Of a stretch of DNA of 49,646 nucleotides, positions 20,266 through 32,207 are shown one piece after another. Source of the DNA: Streptomyces natalensis ATCC 27448 (lineage in GTDB: Bacteria > Actinomycetota > Actinomycetes > Streptomycetales > Streptomycetaceae); NCBI RefSeq assembly GCF_000935125.1, contig NZ_JRKI01000013.1, forward strand, positions 1-49,646. Direction: 5' to 3'. A program made the translations under genes and the position numbers. Within the stretch, counting starts at the first letter, position 1, and every line of letters begins with the position of its first letter. The notes below the pieces were generated by a model, which ran no database searches, was not told the origin of the DNA, and worked only from the letters and a program-made list of their open reading frames with translations.

Positions 20266-20601
20266 GTGGCAAGTGGCAACGCGATCCGAGGAAGTCGGGT
20301 CGGGGCGGGGCCGATGGGGGAGGCCGAGCGCGGCGAGTCCGCGCCGCGCATCCGCATCTCCTTCTGGTGCTCCAACGGGCACGAGACGCAGCCCAGCTTC
20401 GCCGGCGACGCACAGGTCCCGGACACCTGGGACTGCCCGCGCTGTGGTTTTCCGGCCGGCAAGGACCGGGACAGCCCGCCGGACCCGCCGCGCACCGAGC
20501 CGTACAAGACCCACCTCGCCTACGTCCGGGAGCGCCGCAGCGACGCCGACGGTGAGGCGATCCTCGCGGAGGCGCTGGCCAAGCTCCGCGGCGAGATCTG
20601 A
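20266..20601 (+). CDS. RbpA-family RNA polymerase-binding protein
   Basis: A 111-residue transcription factor that, in this family, binds RNA polymerase and the principal sigma factor and stabilises open promoters. Seen: the N-terminal tail NAIRGSRVGAGP, a zinc-type core with C35-x3-H39 and C57-x2-C60, and the sigma-contact helix THLAYVRERRSDADGEAI with the conserved Arg pair 90-91. GGGAG lies 8 nt before GTG 20266. The core RbpA of S. coelicolor is, from memory, encoded elsewhere, so this is probably the second copy (RbpB-like); the gene symbol is left blank for that reason. A perfect 16-bp hairpin follows. Confidence 0.85.
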   Translation: MASGNAIRGSRVGAGPMGEAERGESAPRIRISFWCSNGHETQPSFAGDAQVPDTWDCPRCGFPAGKDRDSPPDPPRTEPYKTHLAYVRERRSDADGEAILAEALAKLRGEI

Positions 20602-20621
20602 CACACCGGCAGCCGTAGCAC

Positions 20622-20658
20622 CGGCCCGGCCGGAGGGACGACCCCTCCGGCCGGGCCG
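20622..20658. terminator. Strong hairpin terminator after RbpA-family gene
   Basis: A perfect 16-bp stem (20622-20637 with 20643-20658) and 5-nt loop, 20 bp past the stop and before the pgi promoter. Confidence 0.9.
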
Positions 20659-20784
20659 CCGTGCGTTTACGCGCCCGTCAGCCCGCCGTCCCCCGCAGGA
20701 CGGATGCCTCCTACCGAGCCCTGATCAATTAGGTTGGGTTCCGGCGGGGTGCCGGTATCGAGACGAAGAAGGCTGATGTCCGAG

Positions 20785-22437
20785 ATGAACGCAGAAAGCC
20801 GCAGCAGGCTCGACCAGATGCCTGAGTGGACCGCGTTGAACAAGCACCGCGAGCAGCTGGGGGAGGTGCACCTGCGCGAGCTGTTCGACCGCGATCCGGG
20901 CCGCGCCGGGCGCTACACCCTCCAGGTCGGCGATCTGTTCCTGGACTACTCCAAGCACCTGGTCACCGATGAGACGCTGCGGCTGCTGGGCGAACTGGCC
21001 GAGGCGACCGGCGTCGCCCGGCTGCGCGACGCGATGTTCCGCGGCGAGAAGATCAACGTCACCGAGGGCCGCGCCGTCCTGCACACCGCGCTGCGCGCGC
21101 CCGGCTCCGCCGTCATCGAGGTCGACCGGGAGAACGTGGTCCCGGCCGTGCACGCCGTGCTCACGAAGATGGCGACCTTCGCCGAGCGGGTCCGCTCCGG
21201 CGCCTGGAAGGGCCACACGGGCAAGCGCATCAAGACCGTCGTCAACATCGGCATCGGCGGTTCGGACCTGGGCCCGGCGATGGCGTACGAGGCGCTGCGC
21301 GCCTACACCCACCGGGACATGCAGTTCCGCTTCGTGTCCAACGTGGACGGCGCCGATCTGCACGAGGCCGTACGGGATCTGGACCCGGCCGAGACGCTGT
21401 TCGTCATCGCTTCCAAGACGTTCACCACCATCGAGACGATCACCAACGCGACCTCGGCGCGCGACTGGCTGCTGACCGGCCTCAGGGCTGGCGAAGAAGC
21501 CGTGGCCAAGCACTTCGTCGCGCTGTCGACCAACGCCGAGAAGGTGGCGGAGTTCGGCATCGACACGACCAATATGTTCGAGTTCTGGGACTGGGTCGGC
21601 GGCCGTTACTCCTACGACTCCGCCATCGGCCTCTCGTTGATGATCGCGATCGGCCCGGAGCACTTCCGCGAGATGCTGGCCGGTTTCCATCTCGTCGACG
21701 AGCACTTCCGCACGGCCCCGCCGCAGGAGAACGCCCCGCTGCTGCTGGGCCTGTTGGGCATCTGGTACGGCAACTTCTGGGATGCTCAGTCGCATGCGGT
21801 GCTGCCGTACAGTCACTACCTCTCCCGGTTCACCGCGTACTTGCAGCAGCTGGACATGGAGTCCAACGGCAAGTCCGTGGACCGCGAGGGCAATCCGGTC
21901 GGCTGGCAGACCGGCCCGGTCGTCTGGGGTACGCCCGGTACGAACGGCCAGCACGCCTACTACCAGCTGCTGCACCAGGGCACCAAGATGATCCCGGCCG
22001 ATTTCCTCGGCTTCGCGGAGCCGGTCGCCGACCTCCGGCCGGGCCTGGTCGCCCAGCACGATCTGCTGATGGCCAACCTCTTCGCCCAGACCCAGGCGCT
22101 GGCCTTCGGCAAGACGCCCGAGGAGGTACGCGCCGAGGGCGTGGCCGAGGACCTGGTCCCGCACAAGACCTTCCGCGGCAACCACCCCACCACCACGATC
22201 CTGGCGACCGAGCTCAGCCCGTCCGTGCTGGGCCAGCTGATCGCGCTCTATGAGCACAAGGTGTTCGTCCAGGGCGCGGTGTGGAACATCGACTCCTTCG
22301 ACCAGTGGGGCGTCGAACTGGGCAAGGTCCTGGCCAAGCGGGTCGAACCGGCGCTGACGGAAGGGGCCGAGGTGCCGGGGCTGGATGCGTCGACGGCCGG
22401 TCTGGTCGCCAAGTACCGGGCGCTGCGGGGGCGTTGA
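20785..22437 (+). CDS. pgi: Glucose-6-phosphate isomerase
   Basis: Interconverts glucose 6-phosphate and fructose 6-phosphate, linking glycolysis to the pentose phosphate genes that face it. It is 550 residues from ATG 20785. An in-frame ATG at 20776 is only 3 nt after AAGAAGG; the second start has 12-nt spacing and fits homologues beginning MNA. Seen: [27 protein letters not shown], the signature [15 protein letters not shown], and C-terminal [15 protein letters not shown] with the catalytic Lys. TAGGTT (20730-20735) could be its -10. It is monocistronic, ending in a hairpin shared with pgl. Confidence 0.95.
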   Translation: MNAESRSRLDQMPEWTALNKHREQLGEVHLRELFDRDPGRAGRYTLQVGDLFLDYSKHLVTDETLRLLGELAEATGVARLRDAMFRGEKINVTEGRAVLHTALRAPGSAVIEVDRENVVPAVHAVLTKMATFAERVRSGAWKGHTGKRIKTVVNIGIGGSDLGPAMAYEALRAYTHRDMQFRFVSNVDGADLHEAVRDLDPAETLFVIASKTFTTIETITNATSARDWLLTGLRAGEEAVAKHFVALSTNAEKVAEFGIDTTNMFEFWDWVGGRYSYDSAIGLSLMIAIGPEHFREMLAGFHLVDEHFRTAPPQENAPLLLGLLGIWYGNFWDAQSHAVLPYSHYLSRFTAYLQQLDMESNGKSVDREGNPVGWQTGPVVWGTPGTNGQHAYYQLLHQGTKMIPADFLGFAEPVADLRPGLVAQHDLLMANLFAQTQALAFGKTPEEVRAEGVAEDLVPHKTFRGNHPTTTILATELSPSVLGQLIALYEHKVFVQGAVWNIDSFDQWGVELGKVLAKRVEPALTEGAEVPGLDASTAGLVAKYRALRGR

Positions 22438-22446
22438 GCACATGAC

Positions 22447-22483
22447 CGAGGGCTCCCGTACCGGGAAGGTACGGGAGCCCTCG
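22447..22483. terminator. Bidirectional terminator between pgi and pgl
   Basis: A perfect 16-bp stem (22447-22462 with 22468-22483) around GGGAA, 9 bp after pgi and 18 bp from the end of the convergent pgl. Confidence 0.9.
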
Positions 22484-22501
22484 TCGTGTGATGCGGTGTG
22501 C

Positions 22502-23284
22502 TCAGGCCGAAGCCGGCGGATACAGATCCCGCGGCAGCTGGGCCGCGGCCGCCTCGTCCAGGAGCCACAGGGTGCGGCTGCGGCCGCGGGCACCCGCGGC
22601 CGGTGCCTGGACCTCGCCCGCGCCCGACAGGGCGATGGCGGCGGCATTGGCCTTGTCCTCGCCGGCCGCCAGCAGCCACACCTCCCGGGCCGCGCGGATC
22701 GCCGGCAGGGTCAGCGAGACGCGGGTGGGCGGCGGCTTGGGCGCGCCGTGCACGCCGACGACCGTGCGCTCCTGCTCGTAGACGCCGGGCAGCTCCGGGA
22801 AGAGCGAGGCGACATGGGTGTCCGGGCCGACGCCCAGCAGCAGGACGTCGAAGGACGGCACCGCGGCGTGGTCCTCGGGACCGGCCGCGGCGGCCAGTTC
22901 GAGGGCGTACTCCTCGGCCGCCGCGTCCGCGTCGTTGCCGAAGCGGCCACCGGCCGGCTCCATCGGGTGCACCCGCGCCGGGTCCAGCGGCACGCTGTCC
23001 AGCAGCGCCTCGCGCGCCTGGGTGTGGTTGCGCTCCGGGTCACCCTCGGGCAGGAAGCGCTCATCGCCCCACCACAGGTCCAGCCGGTGCCAGTCCACCG
23101 CGTCGCGCGCGGGTGACTCGGCGAGGGCGGCGAGCAGGCCGTTGCCGTTGCGGCCGCCGGTCAGGACGACCGAGGCGGAGCCGCGGGCGGCCTGGGCATC
23201 GACGATCTTGGTGATCAGCCGGGCCGCCGCGGCCTTGGCCATCAGCTCCTTGTCGCGGTGGACGACGACCTGCGGAGCGCTCAC
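22502..23284 (-). CDS. pgl: 6-phosphogluconolactonase
   Basis: Hydrolyses 6-phosphogluconolactone to 6-phosphogluconate, the second oxidative pentose phosphate step. It is 260 residues. Seen: the family motifs LTGGRNGNGLLAAL, DLWWGDERFLP, RNHTQAREALLD and LLLGVGPDTHVASLFP, which contain the sugar-phosphate-binding residues. The GTG start overlaps the opcA stop by four bases (GTGA). It is the last gene of tkt-tal-zwf-opcA-pgl, next to the shared terminator. In older literature the gene is also called devB. Confidence 0.95.
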   Translation of the reverse strand: MSAPQVVVHRDKELMAKAAAARLITKIVDAQAARGSASVVLTGGRNGNGLLAALAESPARDAVDWHRLDLWWGDERFLPEGDPERNHTQAREALLDSVPLDPARVHPMEPAGGRFGNDADAAAEEYALELAAAAGPEDHAAVPSFDVLLLGVGPDTHVASLFPELPGVYEQERTVVGVHGAPKPPPTRVSLTLPAIRAAREVWLLAAGEDKANAAAIALSGAGEVQAPAAGARGRSRTLWLLDEAAAAQLPRDLYPPASA

Positions 23285-24321
23285 TTGGCGGCCGCCTTCT
23301 TGCCCGGCGCCTTCTTCGCCGCGGGCTTGGCCGGGGCCTCGTCCGGAGCCACGTCCGGGGCCACGGACGGCTCAGGCGCGGCGGGCCGTGCGCCGTCCTC
23401 GGCGAGCTTGTCCACGCCGTACTTGAGCGCGGCGGCGTAGATGTCGTCCGGGTCGAGCCGGCGCAGCTCCTCGGCGAGCAGCTCGGAGGTCTCCCGCCGC
23501 TTGAGCGCCACCGCCCGGTCGGGCTGGCCGCGCATGGAGAGCGTGGCCAGCGAACCGTCGGGGCGGTCCAGCACGATCGTGCCGCCGCTGGACTCCAGCC
23601 GTACGGCGGTCAGCCCGGGGCCGGCCGACACCTTGCGGGTGACCGGGACGTTCAGCCGGCCGGCGAGCCACATGGCCAGCAGCTCACAGCTGGGGTTGAA
23701 CTCCTCGCCCTCGACCTCGGCCGAGGTGACCGTGCACGGCGCCTGGTCCAGCGCCGCCGCGAGCATCGAGCGCCAGGGGGTGATGCGGGTCCAGGACAGA
23801 TCGGTGTCGCCGGGGGTGTAGGTCGCGGCGCGTCCGGACAGCTCCTGGACGGGCTGCTCGGCGGCGTAGGCGTCGGTGACCCTGCGCTGCGCCAGCGCGC
23901 CCAGCGGGTCCTTGGCCGGGTCCAGCGGGGCGTTGACCGCCCACCAGACCACCACCGGGGCGTCCGGCAACAGCAGCGGCAGCACCACGGACTGGGCGTG
24001 GTCGATGGCCTCGCCGTACAGCCGCAGCACCACCGTCTCGCCGGTGCCCGCGTCCGTGCCGACCCGGACCTCGGCGTCCAGGCGGGCCTTGGCGCGGTCG
24101 CGCGGCGACCGGCTGACCCGCTTGATGACGACGAGGGTGCGCGAGGGGTGCTCGCGGGATGCCTCGTTGGCCGCCTTGAGGGCGTCGTAGGCGTTCTCCT
24201 CGTCGGTGACGATGACGAGGGTGAGCACCATGCCGATGGCCGGGGTGCCCACCGCGCGACGGCCCTCCACCAGCGCCTTGTTGATTTTGCTGGCCGTGGT
24301 TTCCGTCAGATCTATTTTCAT
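23281..24321 (-). CDS. opcA: Glucose-6-phosphate dehydrogenase assembly protein OpcA
   Basis: A partner needed for assembly or redox activation of glucose-6-phosphate dehydrogenase in cyanobacteria and actinobacteria. It is 346 residues. Seen: the OpcA-type N terminus with [20 protein letters not shown], the [20 protein letters not shown] segment region, and [20 protein letters not shown]. The C-terminal 45 residues are low-complexity Ala/Pro/Lys ([11 protein letters not shown]), similar in style to the UvrA tail in this window. Both its start (ATGA with zwf) and stop (GTGA with pgl) overlap neighbours, giving a fully coupled zwf-opcA-pgl unit. Confidence 0.93.
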   Translation of the reverse strand: MKIDLTETTASKINKALVEGRRAVGTPAIGMVLTLVIVTDEENAYDALKAANEASREHPSRTLVVIKRVSRSPRDRAKARLDAEVRVGTDAGTGETVVLRLYGEAIDHAQSVVLPLLLPDAPVVVWWAVNAPLDPAKDPLGALAQRRVTDAYAAEQPVQELSGRAATYTPGDTDLSWTRITPWRSMLAAALDQAPCTVTSAEVEGEEFNPSCELLAMWLAGRLNVPVTRKVSAGPGLTAVRLESSGGTIVLDRPDGSLATLSMRGQPDRAVALKRRETSELLAEELRRLDPDDIYAAALKYGVDKLAEDGARPAAPEPSVAPDVAPDEAPAKPAAKKAPGKKAAAK

Positions 24322-25850
24322 GGCCGACGCCAGCTCCGTCCGTCTCGTGCGAGCATTTCGTCCGCCTCGGCCGGGCCCCAGGTGCCCGCCGGGTACTGCG
24401 CGGGCCTGCCGTTCCGGTCCCAGTACTCCTCGATGGGGTCGAGGATCCGCCAGGACTGCTCGACCTCCTCCAGCCGCGGGAAGAGGTTGGCGTCGCCCAG
24501 CAGGACGTCCAGGATCAGCCGCTCGTACGCCTCGGGGCTGGACTCGGTGAAGGACTCGCCGTACGCGAAGTCCATCGACACGTCCCGGACCTCCATCGAG
24601 GTGCCGGGCACCTTGGAGCCGAAGCGGACCGTGACGCCCTCGTCCGGCTGGACGCGGATGACCAGCGCGTTCTGGCCCAGCTCCTCCGTCGCCGTGTGGT
24701 CGAAGGGGGAGTGCGGGGCGCGCTGGAAGACCACCGCGATCTCGGTGACCCGGCGGCCCAGCCGCTTGCCGGTGCGCAGGTAGAACGGGACGCCCGCCCA
24801 GCGGCGGTTGTCGACCTGGAGCTTGATGGCGGCGTAGGTGTCGGTCTTCGACTTGGCGTCGATGCCGTCTTCCTGGAGATAGCCGACGGCCTTCTCGCCG
24901 CCCTGCCAGCCCTCGGTGTACTGCGCGCGGACGGTCTCCCGGCCGAGGTCCTTGGGCAGCCGTACGGCGCCGAGCACCTTGGTCTTCTCGGCGACCAGCG
25001 CGTCCGCGTCGAAGGAGGAGGGCTCCTCCATGGCGGTCAGCGCGAGCAGCTGGAGGAGGTGGTTCTGGATGACGTCACGGGCGGCGCCGATGCCGTCGTA
25101 GTAGCCGGCCCGTCCGCCGATGCCGATGTCCTCGGCCATGGTGATCTGGACATGGTCGACGAACGAGCGGTTCCACAGCGGCTCGAACATCGTGTTGGCG
25201 AAGCGCAGCGCCAGGATGTTCTGGACCGTCTCCTTGCCCAGGTAGTGGTCGATCCGGAAGACCTCGTGGGGCGGGAAGACCTCGTGGACGATGCGGTTGA
25301 GCTCCTGGGCGCTTTCGAGGTTGTGCCCGAAGGGCTTCTCGATGACCGCGCGGCGCCAGGAGTCCTCCTTCTGATCCGCCAGTCCGTGCTTCTTGAGCTG
25401 CTGGACGACCTTGGGGAAGAACTTCGGCGGTACGGAGAGGTAGAAGGCGAAGTTGCCGCCGGTCCCCTGGGCCTTGTCCAGCTCTTCTATCGTCGTCTTG
25501 AGCGTGTCGAAGGCGTCGTCGTCGTCGAAGTTGCCCTGCACGAAGCGGCAGCCCTGGACCAGCTGCTGCCAGACCTCCTCGCGGAACGGCGTCCGCGAGT
25601 GCTGCTTGACCGCCTCGTAGACCTCCTGCGCGAAGTCCTCGTGCTCCCACTCGCGGCGGGCGAAGCCGATGAGCGAGAAGCCCGGCGGCAGCAGACCGCG
25701 GTTGGCCAGGTCGTAGACCGCAGGCATCAGCTTTTTACGGGACAAATCGCCCGTGACGCCGAAGATGACCAGGCCCGACGGCCCCGCGATACGCGGGAGC
25801 CGTCGGTCCAGTGCGTCACGAAGCGGGTTGGCTCCGTGGGATGCAGTCAA
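24318..25850 (-). CDS. zwf: Glucose-6-phosphate 1-dehydrogenase
   Basis: Catalyses the NADP-dependent entry step of the oxidative pentose phosphate pathway. It is 510 residues. Seen: the dinucleotide motif [16 protein letters not shown] (from residue 29), the catalytic [15 protein letters not shown], and [17 protein letters not shown]. The start is TTG at 25850, an uncommon codon, with GGAGGG 10 nt upstream overlapping the end of tal; it gives [14 protein letters not shown], and no ATG lies nearby in frame before the conserved region. It begins 6 bp after tal. The weak initiation codon may set a lower Zwf level than tal, but that is inference. Confidence 0.96.
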   Translation of the reverse strand: MTASHGANPLRDALDRRLPRIAGPSGLVIFGVTGDLSRKKLMPAVYDLANRGLLPPGFSLIGFARREWEHEDFAQEVYEAVKQHSRTPFREEVWQQLVQGCRFVQGNFDDDDAFDTLKTTIEELDKAQGTGGNFAFYLSVPPKFFPKVVQQLKKHGLADQKEDSWRRAVIEKPFGHNLESAQELNRIVHEVFPPHEVFRIDHYLGKETVQNILALRFANTMFEPLWNRSFVDHVQITMAEDIGIGGRAGYYDGIGAARDVIQNHLLQLLALTAMEEPSSFDADALVAEKTKVLGAVRLPKDLGRETVRAQYTEGWQGGEKAVGYLQEDGIDAKSKTDTYAAIKLQVDNRRWAGVPFYLRTGKRLGRRVTEIAVVFQRAPHSPFDHTATEELGQNALVIRVQPDEGVTVRFGSKVPGTSMEVRDVSMDFAYGESFTESSPEAYERLILDVLLGDANLFPRLEEVEQSWRILDPIEEYWDRNGRPAQYPAGTWGPAEADEMLARDGRSWRRP

Positions 25851-25856
25851 GGGAGA

Positions 25857-26999
25857 TCAGCCCTCCGAGGGAGCGAGGCGCTTGAGCTCCGCCTCCGTGG
25901 ACTTGAGGAGGTCGTTCCAGGCCGTCTCGAACTTGTCGACGCCCTCGTCCTCCAGGAGCTGGACGACCTCGTCGTAGGAGATCCCCAGCTTGGCCACCGC
26001 GTCGAGCTCGGCGCGGGCCGCCTGGTAGGTGCCGCGCACCGTGTCGCCCGTGATCTGTCCGCGGGCGGCGGTGGCCACCAGGGTGGCCTCCGGCATGGTG
26101 TTGACGGTGCCCGGGGCCACCAGCTCGTCGACGTACAGCGTGTCCTTGAAGGCCGGGTCCTTGACGCCGGTCGAGGCCCACAGCGGACGCTGCTTGTTGG
26201 CACCGGCCTTGTCCAGCGCGGCCCAGCGGTCCGAGGACTGCGTCGAGTTGTCGGCAGAGCCGAACACCGCCTCGAACGCCTCGTACGCCAGGCGGGCGTT
26301 GGCCAGCGCGGCCTTGCCCTTGAGCGCCTTGGCCTCGTCCGTGCCGATGACCTCCAGGCGCTTGTCGATCTCGGTGTCCACGCGGGAGACGAAGAACGAG
26401 GCGACCGAACGGATCAGGGACAGGTCCAGGCCCGCGGCCTTGGCCTTCTCCAGGCCCGCGAGGTAGGCGTCCATCACCTCGCGGTAGCGCTCCAGCGAGA
26501 AGATCAGCGTGACGTTGACGCTGATGCCCAGGCCGATCACCTCGGTGATGGCCGGCAGACCCGCCTTGGTGGCCGGGATCTTGATCAGGGTGTTGGGGCG
26601 GTCCACCAGCCACGCCAGCTGCTTGGCCTCGGCGATGGTCGCCGCGGTGTTGTGGGCCAGGCGCGGGTCGACCTCGATGGAGACCCGGCCGTCCTGGCCA
26701 CCGGTGGCGTCGAAGACCGGCCGCAGGATGTCGGCGGCGTCGCGCACGTCCGCCGTGGTGATCATGCGGATGGCTTCCTCGACGGTGACCTTGCGGGCCG
26801 CGAGGTCGGCGACCTGCTGGTCGTAGCCGTGGCCGTCCGAGATCGCCTTCTGGAAGATCGACGGGTTGGTGGTGACACCGACGACGTGCTGCTGGTCGAT
26901 CAGCTCGGCGAGATTGCCGGACGTGATGCGCTGGCGCGACAGGTCGTCCAGCCAGATCGCGACGCCTTCATCGGAGAGGCGCTTGAGTGCGTCTGTCAT
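25857..26999 (-). CDS. tal: Transaldolase
   Basis: Transfers a dihydroxyacetone unit from sedoheptulose 7-phosphate to glyceraldehyde 3-phosphate in the non-oxidative pentose phosphate branch. It is 380 residues, the size of the actinobacterial transaldolase group rather than the shorter E. coli type. Seen: [30 protein letters not shown] with the Schiff-base Lys, [15 protein letters not shown] and the late [15 protein letters not shown] is 11 nt before ATG 26999. It lies 34 bp after tkt and 6 bp before zwf in the same operon. Confidence 0.96.
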   Translation of the reverse strand: MTDALKRLSDEGVAIWLDDLSRQRITSGNLAELIDQQHVVGVTTNPSIFQKAISDGHGYDQQVADLAARKVTVEEAIRMITTADVRDAADILRPVFDATGGQDGRVSIEVDPRLAHNTAATIAEAKQLAWLVDRPNTLIKIPATKAGLPAITEVIGLGISVNVTLIFSLERYREVMDAYLAGLEKAKAAGLDLSLIRSVASFFVSRVDTEIDKRLEVIGTDEAKALKGKAALANARLAYEAFEAVFGSADNSTQSSDRWAALDKAGANKQRPLWASTGVKDPAFKDTLYVDELVAPGTVNTMPEATLVATAARGQITGDTVRGTYQAARAELDAVAKLGISYDEVVQLLEDEGVDKFETAWNDLLKSTEAELKRLAPSEG

Positions 27000-27033
27000 G
27001 GGTTAAGCATCTCCTACTTGTCGTGTACGGGCG

Positions 27034-29130
<2,097 letters not shown>

Positions 29131-29194
29131 CCTGAGTCAGGGCTCCTCTCCACATGTCGAACGCCGGGACGGTATGTCGGCGGCGGTGCTGCCG

Positions 29195-29200
29195 AGCCTA
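29195..29200 (-). promoter_or_regulatory. Candidate -10 of the tkt operon
   Basis: TAGGCT on the minus strand, preceded by a G run, 64 bp before the tkt start. The -35 position (about 29218-29223) is not consensus, which would suit an activated promoter. Confidence 0.4.
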
Positions 29201-29228
29201 CCCCCGCCGGTGCATGCGCCTTTTCGAC

Positions 29229-29287
29229 GCTCAGTCGGCGTTTTCGGCGCTCAGTCTGTGCTCAGTCGGTGGCGCCGGCGCTCAGTC
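29229..29287. repeat. Four GCTCAGTC boxes spaced 20, 11 and 20 bp
   Basis: Exact copies start at 29229, 29249, 29260 and 29280. The first two belong to a longer tandem unit TTTTCGRCGCTCAGTC. Spacings near one and two helical turns put all boxes on one DNA face, upstream of the tkt -35. Probable binding array for an activator or repressor. Confidence 0.6.
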
Positions 29288-29613
29288 GTCGGGCGGTGTC
29301 GGGCGGACTCGTCGCTTTGCACGGCCAAGTCAGGACTTCAGGCGTTCCCGACCGGGATGCGGTCCTGGGTAGGGGCCATACGACCAGACTGACGGGCGGC
29401 GGTCCCGTTCGCCTCCTGAACCCTGGGCGAACGTCCGGGGAAAGGTCCCTTTTCCGCTGTCCCTTCCCGTGACAGAGGCGGGCCAACACGACCCCACCCC
29501 CGCGAAGGGCAAGGTATGGGCAACGTCTAGAGTGGCGTGGTACGCGCGAGTCGTTGCCGGGACTTCACATCCAAGTGGTCTGCTTCGGGGGCTCGCTGGA
29601 GTCTCTGTCAGGG

Positions 29614-30564
29614 GTGTGCGTGACGGCCGTCGAATCCCGTCCAGCGGGAGCGCTGACGAGCAGCAGCCGGGGCCGGCGGCCGTTCGGTGCCCGAGTCAAG
29701 GCGTTCGTGGCGCTGACCAAGCCGCGGATCATCGAGCTTCTGCTCATCACCACGGTTCCGGTGATGTTCCTTGCCCAGCAGGGCGTGCCCGACCTGAAGC
29801 TGGTGCTGATCACCTGCGTCGGCGGTTACCTCTCTGCGGGCGGCGCCAACGCGCTGAACATGTGGTACGACCGCGACATCGACGCCCTCATGGAGCGCAC
29901 GTCGCAGCGGCCGCTGGTCACCGGCATGGTGAGCCCGGCCGAATGCCTGGTCTTCGGCATCTCGCTCGCGGTGGTCTCCACCCTCCTGTTCGGCTTCGCG
30001 GTCAACTGGCTGTCGGCCTGGCTGTCCCTGGGCGCACTGCTCTTCTACGTGGTCGTCTACACGATGATCCTCAAGCGGCGTACGTCGCAGAACATCGTGT
30101 GGGGCGGCATCGCGGGGTGCCTGCCCGTCCTCATCGGCTGGTCGTCGGTCACCGACTCCATGTCGTGGGCGCCGGTCATCCTCTTCCTGGTCATGTTCTT
30201 CTGGACGCCGCCGCACTACTGGCCGCTGTCCATGAAGGTCAAGGACGACTATGCGCGCGTGGGCGTGCCGATGCTTCCGGTCATCGCCTCGAACAAGGTG
30301 GTCGCGCGGCAGATCGTCCTCTACAGCTGGGTGATGGTCGGGGTCTCGCTGCTGCTGACGCCGCTCGGCTACACCGGCTGGTTCTACACGGCGGTCGCGC
30401 TGCTCGCGGGCGGCTTCTGGCTGTGGGAGGCGCACGGTCTCCAGAACCGCGCCAGGGCCGAGGTCACCGGCGGGAAGCTCAAGGAGATGCGGCTGTTCCA
30501 CTGGTCCATCACCTATGTCTCGCTGCTGTTCGTGGCCGTCGCGGTGGACCCGTTCCTGCGCTGA
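29614..30564 (+). CDS. ctaB: Protoheme IX farnesyltransferase (heme O synthase)
   Basis: An integral membrane prenyltransferase that adds a farnesyl group to heme B for heme-copper oxidases. It is 316 residues from GTG 29614 ([12 protein letters not shown]), matching my memory of homologues; GTG 29620 is an alternative. Seen: [17 protein letters not shown], the first Asp-rich site [35 protein letters not shown], and [19 protein letters not shown], all diagnostic, within seven or more hydrophobic helices. Together with ctaA 2.6 kb downstream it covers both steps from heme B to heme A for cytochrome aa3. Confidence 0.95.
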   Translation: MCVTAVESRPAGALTSSSRGRRPFGARVKAFVALTKPRIIELLLITTVPVMFLAQQGVPDLKLVLITCVGGYLSAGGANALNMWYDRDIDALMERTSQRPLVTGMVSPAECLVFGISLAVVSTLLFGFAVNWLSAWLSLGALLFYVVVYTMILKRRTSQNIVWGGIAGCLPVLIGWSSVTDSMSWAPVILFLVMFFWTPPHYWPLSMKVKDDYARVGVPMLPVIASNKVVARQIVLYSWVMVGVSLLLTPLGYTGWFYTAVALLAGGFWLWEAHGLQNRARAEVTGGKLKEMRLFHWSITYVSLLFVAVAVDPFLR

Positions 30565-30617
30565 GCATCACGTTCCCGCGCCGTGTCCGGGCCCTTCCTC
30601 AGGTGATTACCGGCGGG

Positions 30618-30623
30618 TAGCAT
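30618..30623 (+). promoter_or_regulatory. -10-like TAGCAT before small unknown gene
   Basis: TAGCAT ends 7 nt before ATG 30631, where no Shine-Dalgarno sequence is seen. This suggests a leaderless transcript. Confidence 0.35.
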
Positions 30624-30630
30624 GCTGTCC

Positions 30631-31005
30631 ATGGCAGACACCCAGCAAGCGGACGAGGCGGCCGAGCCGGCGGCGACGGCGGCGGGCAAGAGCGGGGACC
30701 GGCGGGCGGCCCGGCTGGCCCGGCAGATCCGTGCCTTCGCCGCCTCCCACGGCGGCGGCGCCGAGGGCCAGCTCGCCCACATCGGCCGCGGCCGCACCCG
30801 GATCGCCCTGGTCGGCGCCAACGGCGAGTGGGGAAACCTCGTCGCGGACAGCTTCGACCAGGCCAAGGACGCCGCGGCCCAGGCGGGCCTGACCCTCCAC
30901 GACGACTTCGACGGCGACCTCGCCGCCAAGGTCCGCACCGGCCGCTACGAGTGGACCCGTATGGCGGGCCTCCAGCTCGGCGGCCCGGCCAACGCCGGCG
31001 CCTGA
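30631..31005 (+). CDS. Small conserved-looking protein of unknown function
   Basis: A 124-residue soluble protein. It has a charged Ala/Glu/Lys-rich N terminus (to about residue 30) and a compact domain RAARLARQIRAFAASHGGG through TRIALVGANGEWGNLVADSF and ending EWTRMAGLQLGG. GANGEWGNL resembles no nucleotide-binding motif I can name. No signal peptide or membrane helix. An in-frame ATG at 30622 is possible but sits inside the -10-like TAGCAT. It lies 66 bp after ctaB and before an amidohydrolase, inside the heme A neighbourhood, so a role there is possible but unsupported. Confidence 0.65.
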   Translation: MADTQQADEAAEPAATAAGKSGDRRAARLARQIRAFAASHGGGAEGQLAHIGRGRTRIALVGANGEWGNLVADSFDQAKDAAAQAGLTLHDDFDGDLAAKVRTGRYEWTRMAGLQLGGPANAGA

Positions 31006-31139
31006 CGCCGCACGGCCGCCGCGCGCCGGAGCGCACGCCGCGCGGGCACAGCCCGCTACCTCACCACCCCCTTGCCCGTTAAGCCCACCGGGCGCGACGT
31101 CTCGTTCGCGTCCGGCGGGCTCTTGGGTAGGAGGAGCGG

Positions 31140-32207
31140 ATGGACGGCCTTCCCTCCCTGGCGGATCAGCCACCGCTGATCGATCAGCACAGCCACGGCG
31201 CGGTCCACGGCGAACTGGGCCTCGGCTCCTTCGAGGCCCACCTGGCCGCCGCGGCCGGCGCCCACGGCCCCGCCCCCGCGGGCACCAGCTACTTCGACAG
31301 CTGGACGGGCCTGGCACTGCGCCGCTGGTGCCCCCCGCTGCTCGGCCTCGAACCGCACTGCCCGCCCGCCCGCTATCTGGCCCGCCGCCGTGAGCTCGGC
31401 GCCTTCCGCGCCGGCCGGATGCTGCTGCGCGGCGCCGGTATCGGCACCTTCCTGCTGGAGGCCGGCACCCCCAGCGATCTGACCTCGGCCACCGAGCTGG
31501 CCACCGCCGCCGAGGCCCGCGCCCACGAGGTCGTCCGCCTCGAATCCCTCGCCGAACAGGTCGCCGACACCTCCGGCAGCGTCGACTCCTTCATCGGCTA
31601 CACCGCCGAGGCCCTCTACGCCGCCGCCCAGCACGCCACCGCCTTCGCCTCCGGCGCCGCCTACTGCGACGGCCATGCTCCCCCGGCCGGTGAGGTACGG
31701 CGCGCCGCCGACCGCTGGCTGCGCGGCCGCCGCCCCGGGCAGCGGCTCGCCGAGCCCGCCCTCGTCCGCCATCTGCTGTGGAGCGCCATGGCCACCGGGC
31801 TGCCCGTACAGCTGCACTGCCCCGATCCGCAGCCGCTGGCGGGCTTTCTGCGCGCCACGGCCGGTATCGGCGCGGATGTCGTCCTGCTGCCCGGCGCGCC
31901 GCACCACCGCCGCGCGGCCCAGCTCGCCGCCGCCTTCGCCCATGTCTATGCCGACACCGGCCCGCGCCCCGAGGAGACGCTCGGCCACGCGCCGTTCGGC
32001 AAGCTGCTGTTCTCCTCGGGCACGCGCGGGCTGCCCGAGCTCTACGTCACCGGGGCGCGGCTGTTCGTACGGGCCCTGGAGCGGGTCGTACGGGAGTGGA
32101 CCGAGGAGGGTATGTGCGGCCCCGGCGAGGGGCGGCGGATCGCGCAGATGATCGGCGCCGGGACGGCGCGGCGGGTCTACCGGCTTCCGGCTGCGGCGAC
32201 CGGCTGA
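31140..32207 (+). CDS. Amidohydrolase-2 family metal-dependent hydrolase
   Basis: A 355-residue enzyme with the TIM-barrel amidohydrolase pattern: metal-binding LIDQHSHG with H17 and H19, a later barrel histidine in PVQLHCPDPQP, HH in LLPGAPHHRRAAQ, and the catalytic-type Asp in VYADTGPRP near 270. The closing GKLLFSSGTRGLPELYV also fits the family (FluG-like or decarboxylase group). AGGAGGAG at 31129-31136 is a strong ribosome site, 3 nt before the ATG. The substrate is unknown. Its last 31 bp overlap the 3' end of convergent ctaA. Confidence 0.75.
   Translation: MDGLPSLADQPPLIDQHSHGAVHGELGLGSFEAHLAAAAGAHGPAPAGTSYFDSWTGLALRRWCPPLLGLEPHCPPARYLARRRELGAFRAGRMLLRGAGIGTFLLEAGTPSDLTSATELATAAEARAHEVVRLESLAEQVADTSGSVDSFIGYTAEALYAAAQHATAFASGAAYCDGHAPPAGEVRRAADRWLRGRRPGQRLAEPALVRHLLWSAMATGLPVQLHCPDPQPLAGFLRATAGIGADVVLLPGAPHHRRAAQLAAAFAHVYADTGPRPEETLGHAPFGKLLFSSGTRGLPELYVTGARLFVRALERVVREWTEEGMCGPGEGRRIAQMIGAGTARRVYRLPAAATG

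Larger units (their letters stand above)
29131..29613. other. 483-bp divergent regulatory region between tkt and ctaB
   Basis: No convincing gene. On the tkt side it holds a -10 (TAGGCT, minus strand 29200-29195) and four GCTCAGTC boxes. On the ctaB side, TAGAGT at 29528-29533 is a possible -10 without a good -35. Short frames here lack ribosome sites and family resemblance. Confidence 0.6.

Noticed and set aside
29154..29523. Several short ORFs in the tkt-ctaB intergenic region
   Set aside because: Mutually overlapping on both strands, no ribosome sites, and they cover the repeated GCTCAGTC boxes and promoter elements.
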